The notes under the pieces: generated by a model
Told to the model about the DNA's origin: nothing
What the model saw: only the letters and a program-made list of their open reading frames with translations
Database searches by the model: none
Shown: in pieces, positions 59,994-64,000 of the stretch
Position numbering within the stretch: the stretch's first letter is position 1
Layout: the number at the start of each line of letters is the position of its first letter
Position numbers and translations under genes: made by a program
From: Lunularia cruciata
Lineage: Eukaryota; Streptophyta; Marchantiopsida; Lunulariales; Lunulariaceae
Direction of reading: 5' to 3'
Length of the DNA: 64,000 nucleotides
Assembly (NCBI GenBank): GCA_948567375.1
Contig: OX419755.1
Coordinates: 54,578,291 to 54,642,290 of the forward strand

Positions 59994-60239
59994 TGTTGAG
60001 AAATAGACTCTCTTGATAATAGAACAAGCTTGTTAGTAGTTGGTCATTAATTACCTTGGTACAAGAACAATACCTTGTTTATATAGTGTTACCTTTGAGC
60101 ATTGTGTTAAATCCTATATTCTCATTCTTCATATGATCACATAGTGTGACTCCCAATCAGGGCTCATCACATATTATTTTGGTACTACTTTATGTTCTCT
60201 AGATGCATGATCTGGGCATATGCATTTAATATATTAACA
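59994..60239 (+). repeat. 3' LTR of the Copia element
   Basis: 246 bp, same start and order as the 5' LTR; slightly shorter, lacking the GTGTGTATGTAT duplication. Confidence 0.9.
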
Positions 60240-62291
60240 ATCCTCCTCCACCACTCCAGGATAATCATTGTCTTTTAGAACTTGGGTTTTTAGTCTGCTC
60301 AGCTTTCCTTCTCCTATTTTCTTGTTCTTCTCTCTTCATTGATTCCTCAAATGAAAAAGATTTTTTCTTTCTCTTGCTCTCTCCCTCCTCACAATTTTGT
60401 AAAACCCAATTTCACATGTCAATTCCACATGCTTCTTCTTCTTTGCTCTTCTATGACTACTACATGCAAACATTTGTCTTTATTCTTTCTCCTCACTACC
60501 AAGAATGGCCTTCAAATGCTCTTCTTCCTTGCAATAACAGATAATTCTTTGAACTCCCTCCCTTTCATTCTCCTTGTAAAGTCTAACTTCATATCTCTTC
60601 TAGACTCATTTCCTTTAGCAATCAAATTCCCGCTTCTCCTCTGGACTTCCTTCCTTTGACTCCCCTACAAAAATTAGTTTTTGCCCTTAAACACTAAACC
60701 ATTAAACCTACTACTACTATTTCAATTATTCTATCAATTCTTTTGTCAAGTCGAGTTTTAGATCTTCAATTTATAATGAATTTATACTTTCATTGATGTA
60801 TGAAATACCTCCATGAATCCATACATAACAATATTATTGGTTTTTGTTACCAATGGCACCTTTTTGCCAAACATTCAATATTGACACCTCTTTGACTAAG
60901 CTATACATTCCTTTGGCCTTCAAATTAGTGCATCTATGTTTCCAAGCACTTTGGATTCTTTGAATTATTACCACTTGGAAATAGTTAAAATTTTGAATGT
61001 TTTGGCAGAATGCACTCATGCATCATGCATCATCTCATACTTGGGTCAGTCTTGTCTTTCCAAGTTTTGGGTCTAGTGTTGTGAAGAAATTCTTGCATTC
61101 CACAAAGATTCTTACATTCCACAAGACTAAAATGCTATCCATATGGAGATAGGACTATACATGCATGCATATACAATGTATACCAAATTCCACATCTTAC
61201 TGATTTAAAATGTATTTTAATCAATTATTATCCTTTCAATAATCATACATCAATTGCAAGGCAAAGCAAAAAAGATGCAAATTGAGCAACTAAGATTAAG
61301 GCAAATAAGATGCAATAAAAAATAATTTGTATTCATTTGATAAAAATAACATGCTTTGATGATAAGATTATGGTCTTGGATTTAATAAGCCACTTGGTTG
61401 GCAGTTGAATGCAAGCATTGGTAAAAAATAGAAGTCCTAGTTTTTTCTCTCAAATCTTATGTGGCTCAAAAATAGGAGCATTAAGCATATCAAAATCCAC
61501 CTTTCTACAAAGTCACCATCCTCTTGGATCCATATGTTGGCACTATTAATCAGAAAGTTATGTGATACAAATAGTGATCCACTTCACTACAAAAGCATTT
61601 CTAAATGGATCATTCAATTGTACTTGAGTTTCTTTGAGAGAATGAAACTTTGCTTTCAAAATGCCTAAGCAGTGTTTGTTTACTACTTGGGTGCATGCAA
61701 CACATTGGTTGATCCACTTTGTCTTGTGAGCATACTTGCTTGAAAGAGGGTAGCAAGTGGCACATTGGAACTTAACTTGAATCACCTTATAAATATTGAG
61801 TGTTGTTAAAAAATTTAGAATGACCTAAGTGATTTAGCTCACTTCATAGCAGAGACCTCTTCAAGCATACCAGATCACATCATGATCTCAACATCTTTGC
61901 ATAAAGTCAAACTCAAAATTGAATGAATTCAAATAAATGGAACAAGAAAAATGACTATGCATTCAATCAGATGGCACATGAACTTTAGTACTCTATCTTG
62001 GCTCATATACCAATGAAACATGACAAATCATGCACAACTCCCCTTACCTCCAGCAAAGTGAATTATTCTCCTCTTGTTATCACATACTACTTGTCCATTT
62101 ATGGATTATAATGGATTTAATGGATTTCCCCTATCAATGGTTGGTCTTTGAGCCAAGGAAAATAGTGTACAATCAACTAATCCGACTTACCTAAGAAAAT
62201 CTTTCTTGGCAAATATAGATGAACTCAGCTCTCTTTCTTCTTGCTTGGGATATTTCACTTCTTTCCCAAATATTGATATCATGCGTATATA
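60240..62291. other. Intergenic, no gene recognised
   Basis: CT-rich from 60,290 to 60,660, with a long but motif-less open frame, then AT-rich. CATGCATG words near 61,020 and 61,160. No element or gene recognised. Confidence 0.45.
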
Positions 62292-62922
62292 CACCACTAC
62301 ACAACATAAATCACTATCAAAATCATACACTATAGAGGCACAAATCACATATCAATCATACATGGACTGTAAAGTGCCAAAATAATCAATTTGTTCTCAG
62401 CTTGAATCACATTCAATCAAATCAGTACTTGATCTATCACTCAACAATCTGCCAACAATTGGGCATTGATTATAGTCAAGCCACACCTACTCTAGCTAAG
62501 AGACTCCAAGTGATGCTTGTCAACCTCTGTCCACCATAGCCAAAAACTCAAAGGCTCAACATTAAAGAAGTGAGCTCTCTGGAACTGCACTTCAAAAGTA
62601 TACCCCCTAATCTTGACCTAAGTCTCCAATCCTAATGGTCTCATTGATGGTACACCTAATGGTGCAAATAGTGCAAGTGATGGTGGGCCTGACCATGTAG
62701 TCAATACCCTAAACAAAATATTTGATCGTCAATAAGTAGTCTATGAGTAACTACCAAAATATTTATGACTACCAACATTACTACTCCAGCATTCAAGCAA
62801 TCTAGGTGCAATGCTACAAATGGCATGACAATTGCTACATAATATACATTGTTTTCAACATCATACACTATAGAAGCACAACTCACACATAAGTTATATC
62901 ATACATGGAATCTAATGTGCCA
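62292..62922 (+). repeat. ~88-bp direct repeats bracketing the LTR fragment
   Basis: 62,292-62,379 and 62,833-62,922 share CATACACTATAGA-GCACAA, then TCATACATGGA and GTGCCA in the same order, 541 bp apart. Between them lies the LTR fragment of the second Gypsy copy. Confidence 0.75.
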
Positions 62923-63043
62923 TAACTGCCTCCCTAGTTGGCGGTTAGGTCCCTCCAACTCTAGATAACCATCTACTCCAAGTATGTGGTATCTCCTGTG
63001 GTGGGTAAAAGATCAAGGGGTCGGGTGCTATTGAGCCCCATTG

Positions 63044-63420
63044 TTAGTAGCTTGTTTGCAAACTATACCATATAAAGGATGAATTAGCTATAGATTGAGT
63101 ACATTTAGGACATAACCATTGTCCATGAGCAACTACTGTGAGAAGAGGAGTCAAACATGCCATATGCCATCCTCTCAAAGAACTATCACACACTAATATA
63201 GTAGCAACTCCACCAGAAGAGCCGTATAACATACATCACAAGTGCCAAGCTTGGATCCATAGTACCATTGATGTTTGGGAGGTGGCATGGCACATAATTG
63301 CATACATGATCCTCCTAAAAAACACCATCACACCCTTCCAACACAAGGACTCCAAATGGCAAGACCTCACGCACTTTCAAGATAATGCAGCCTGTAGAAA
63401 CATCAAGTGTTGTTGATGTT
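63044..63420 (-). pseudogene. Integrase C-terminus with PHD-type zinc finger, Gypsy copy 2
   Basis: Reading on the minus strand, text around 63,400-63,260 (ILKVREVLPFGVLVLEG, then NYVPCHLPNINGTMDPSLA) looks like a Gypsy integrase C-terminal domain followed by a linker. It leads to CDVCYT and then, in frame 63,232-63,044, ILVCDSSLRGWHMACLTPLL and GQWLCPKC. This is the PHD pattern C-x2-C ... C-D-x-C-x4-W-H-x2-C ... W-x-C-P-x-C, with the fourth Cys reading Ser and one frameshift after the first Cys pair. A PHD finger could tether the integrase to modified chromatin. All parts are decayed. Confidence 0.7.
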
Positions 63421-63599
63421 GTTTATTATAAATATACATAGTCACTTGGATGAAATTGAAAAATCAAGGGTCTTTAAATGGTAGCATAGCATAAGGTATT
63501 CTTATGTTGAGCAATCACCAAGTTCTCAAAGGCCATTGACATCACCCTCTGAAAGATCTCTACTTGTTGAGAACATGCACTCACCCATACTTCTATATA

Positions 63600-63854
63600 T
63601 CAACAATAAAGGTCTAGTGAAGTCCAAACTCCAATGGTAACCCAATCCCATGATAAGTAATGGGTGTAACTATGGCATAAGATCATTATATGATGCTCTA
63701 ACTTGGTCACAAACCACATATCTACCAAAAAATTGTTGTACATTGGTCTGCATATCACACCACCAATAAGGATTCTAGAGTAAACTATATGGCTACTTTA
63801 CTCCAAAATGTCCTAGCTTTTCATGAGCATGACGGACCAACTATGGTCTCTAAG
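63600..63854 (-). pseudogene. Integrase zinc-binding domain, Gypsy copy 2
   Basis: Nucleotide similarity to 368-620 runs through the whole segment (for example CCAATCCCATGATA-GTAATG and TTTACTCCAAAATGTCCTAG). Translated frames are broken; the interest is its position next to the PHD-bearing tail. Confidence 0.8.
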
Positions 63855-64000
63855 TGTAATACCAATAGTTAGATAGATGATTAGAGATGAAATTTGGTTT
63901 GGTAACATCTGGAAGGATGTTATACATGACGGACAAAGTAGATAAGCTCTCAAAGGTATTACCAAAAGAGTACTTCTACTAATATGCCAAAAACCAAACA
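63855..64000. mobile_element. LTR fragment nested in Gypsy copy 2 (runs off window)
   Basis: Starts TGTAATACCAATAG at 63,855 and is, in reverse orientation, similar to 35,700-35,834 of the solo LTR (GGTTTGGTAACATCT, TATACATGA, AGTACTTCTACTAATA). The abrupt change from integrase-like sequence at 63,854 marks the insertion point. Confidence 0.75.

Larger units (their letters stand above)
54863..60239 (+). mobile_element. Ty1/Copia LTR retrotransposon, structurally complete but dead
   Basis: Both LTRs begin TGTTGAGAAATAG and end in ACA. A primer site follows the 5' LTR and a purine tract precedes the 3' LTR. Internal order is gag, integrase, reverse transcriptase, RNase H, the Copia order. Flanks ATCAT (54,858-54,862) and ATCCT (60,240-60,244) form an imperfect 5-bp target duplication. 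Roughly one in ten bases differs between the LTRs in the first 150 bp by eye, so the insertion is old. Coding frames are broken throughout. Confidence 0.92.
62412..63854 (-). mobile_element. Second copy of the methyltransferase-Gypsy family (3' LTR part and integrase), interrupted
   Basis: 62,412-62,830 matches the LTR segment 8,020-8,443, and 63,605-63,850 matches the integrase zinc-domain region 368-620, both in the same orientation and mostly differing by transitions. The order LTR then integrase toward higher coordinates is that of a minus-strand element's 3' end. The integrase core (equivalent of 1-368) is missing or unrecognisable. It is cut at 63,855 by another LTR. Confidence 0.8.

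Noticed and set aside
60339..60659. 106-codon open frame after the Copia element
   Set aside because: CT-rich low-complexity DNA; the product is Ser/Leu/Phe-rich with no motif.

Overview
The window reads as nuclear DNA of a land plant with a large, repeat-rich genome. Evidence for a plant: two recognisable plant nuclear genes (an Alfin-like PHD protein and an ELF4-family clock protein), Ty3/Gypsy and Ty1/Copia retrotransposons, and long AT-rich stretches. Only two apparently intact genes occur in 64 kb. The other elements (a Gypsy lineage carrying a cytosine methyltransferase and a PHD finger, and a non-LTR element with a restriction-like endonuclease) fit a non-flowering plant (bryophyte, lycophyte, fern or gymnosperm) better than an angiosperm. 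That placement is inference; I cannot name the species.

Layout. 1-8443 (minus): the 5' part of a decayed Ty3/Gypsy element, with order LTR, primer site, gag with two zinc knuckles, protease, DNMT-type cytosine-C5 methyltransferase, reverse transcriptase, RNase H, integrase; the 3' end is off the left edge. 9.9-11.2 kb: a decayed unrecognised reading frame. 12.4-12.8, 15.8-17.2, 18.76-18.85 and 23.88-23.96 kb: 5'-truncated or internal pieces of one non-LTR retrotransposon family, whose longest copy lies at 47.4-50.6 kb. 20.0-20.9 kb: a single-exon Alfin-like gene. 24.1-24.7 kb: a dead exon-like reading frame. 26.1-28.2 kb: a decayed ZBED/hAT-like transposase. 31.7-36 kb: a 44-bp minisatellite, a degenerate array and a solo LTR with a perfect 5-bp target duplication. 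36-40.6 kb: very AT-rich DNA without genes. 40.8-42.3 kb: the ELF4-family gene with a tandem ACGT-core promoter site. 45.1-46.8 kb: a cluster of unrelated short tandem arrays. 52.7-54.0 kb: an unrecognised lysine-rich decayed frame. 54,863-60,239: a complete but dead Ty1/Copia element. 62.3-64.0 kb (minus): a second, more decayed copy of the first Gypsy family, which preserves the integrase C-terminus with a PHD finger and is itself interrupted at 63,855 by the LTR family of the solo LTR.

The most unusual system is the Gypsy family. Combining the two copies, it encoded both a DNA cytosine methyltransferase (a potential writer) and a PHD zinc finger (a potential chromatin reader) alongside the usual retrotransposon enzymes. 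Both copies are dead, and many of the stops in the first copy look like C-to-T changes at CAG, CAA or CGA codons, as expected for methylated DNA. The second notable item is the non-LTR family, which shows an N-terminal C2H2 finger, a reverse transcriptase, a C-terminal CCHC knuckle and a PD-(D/E)XK-like nuclease motif, an R2-type architecture.
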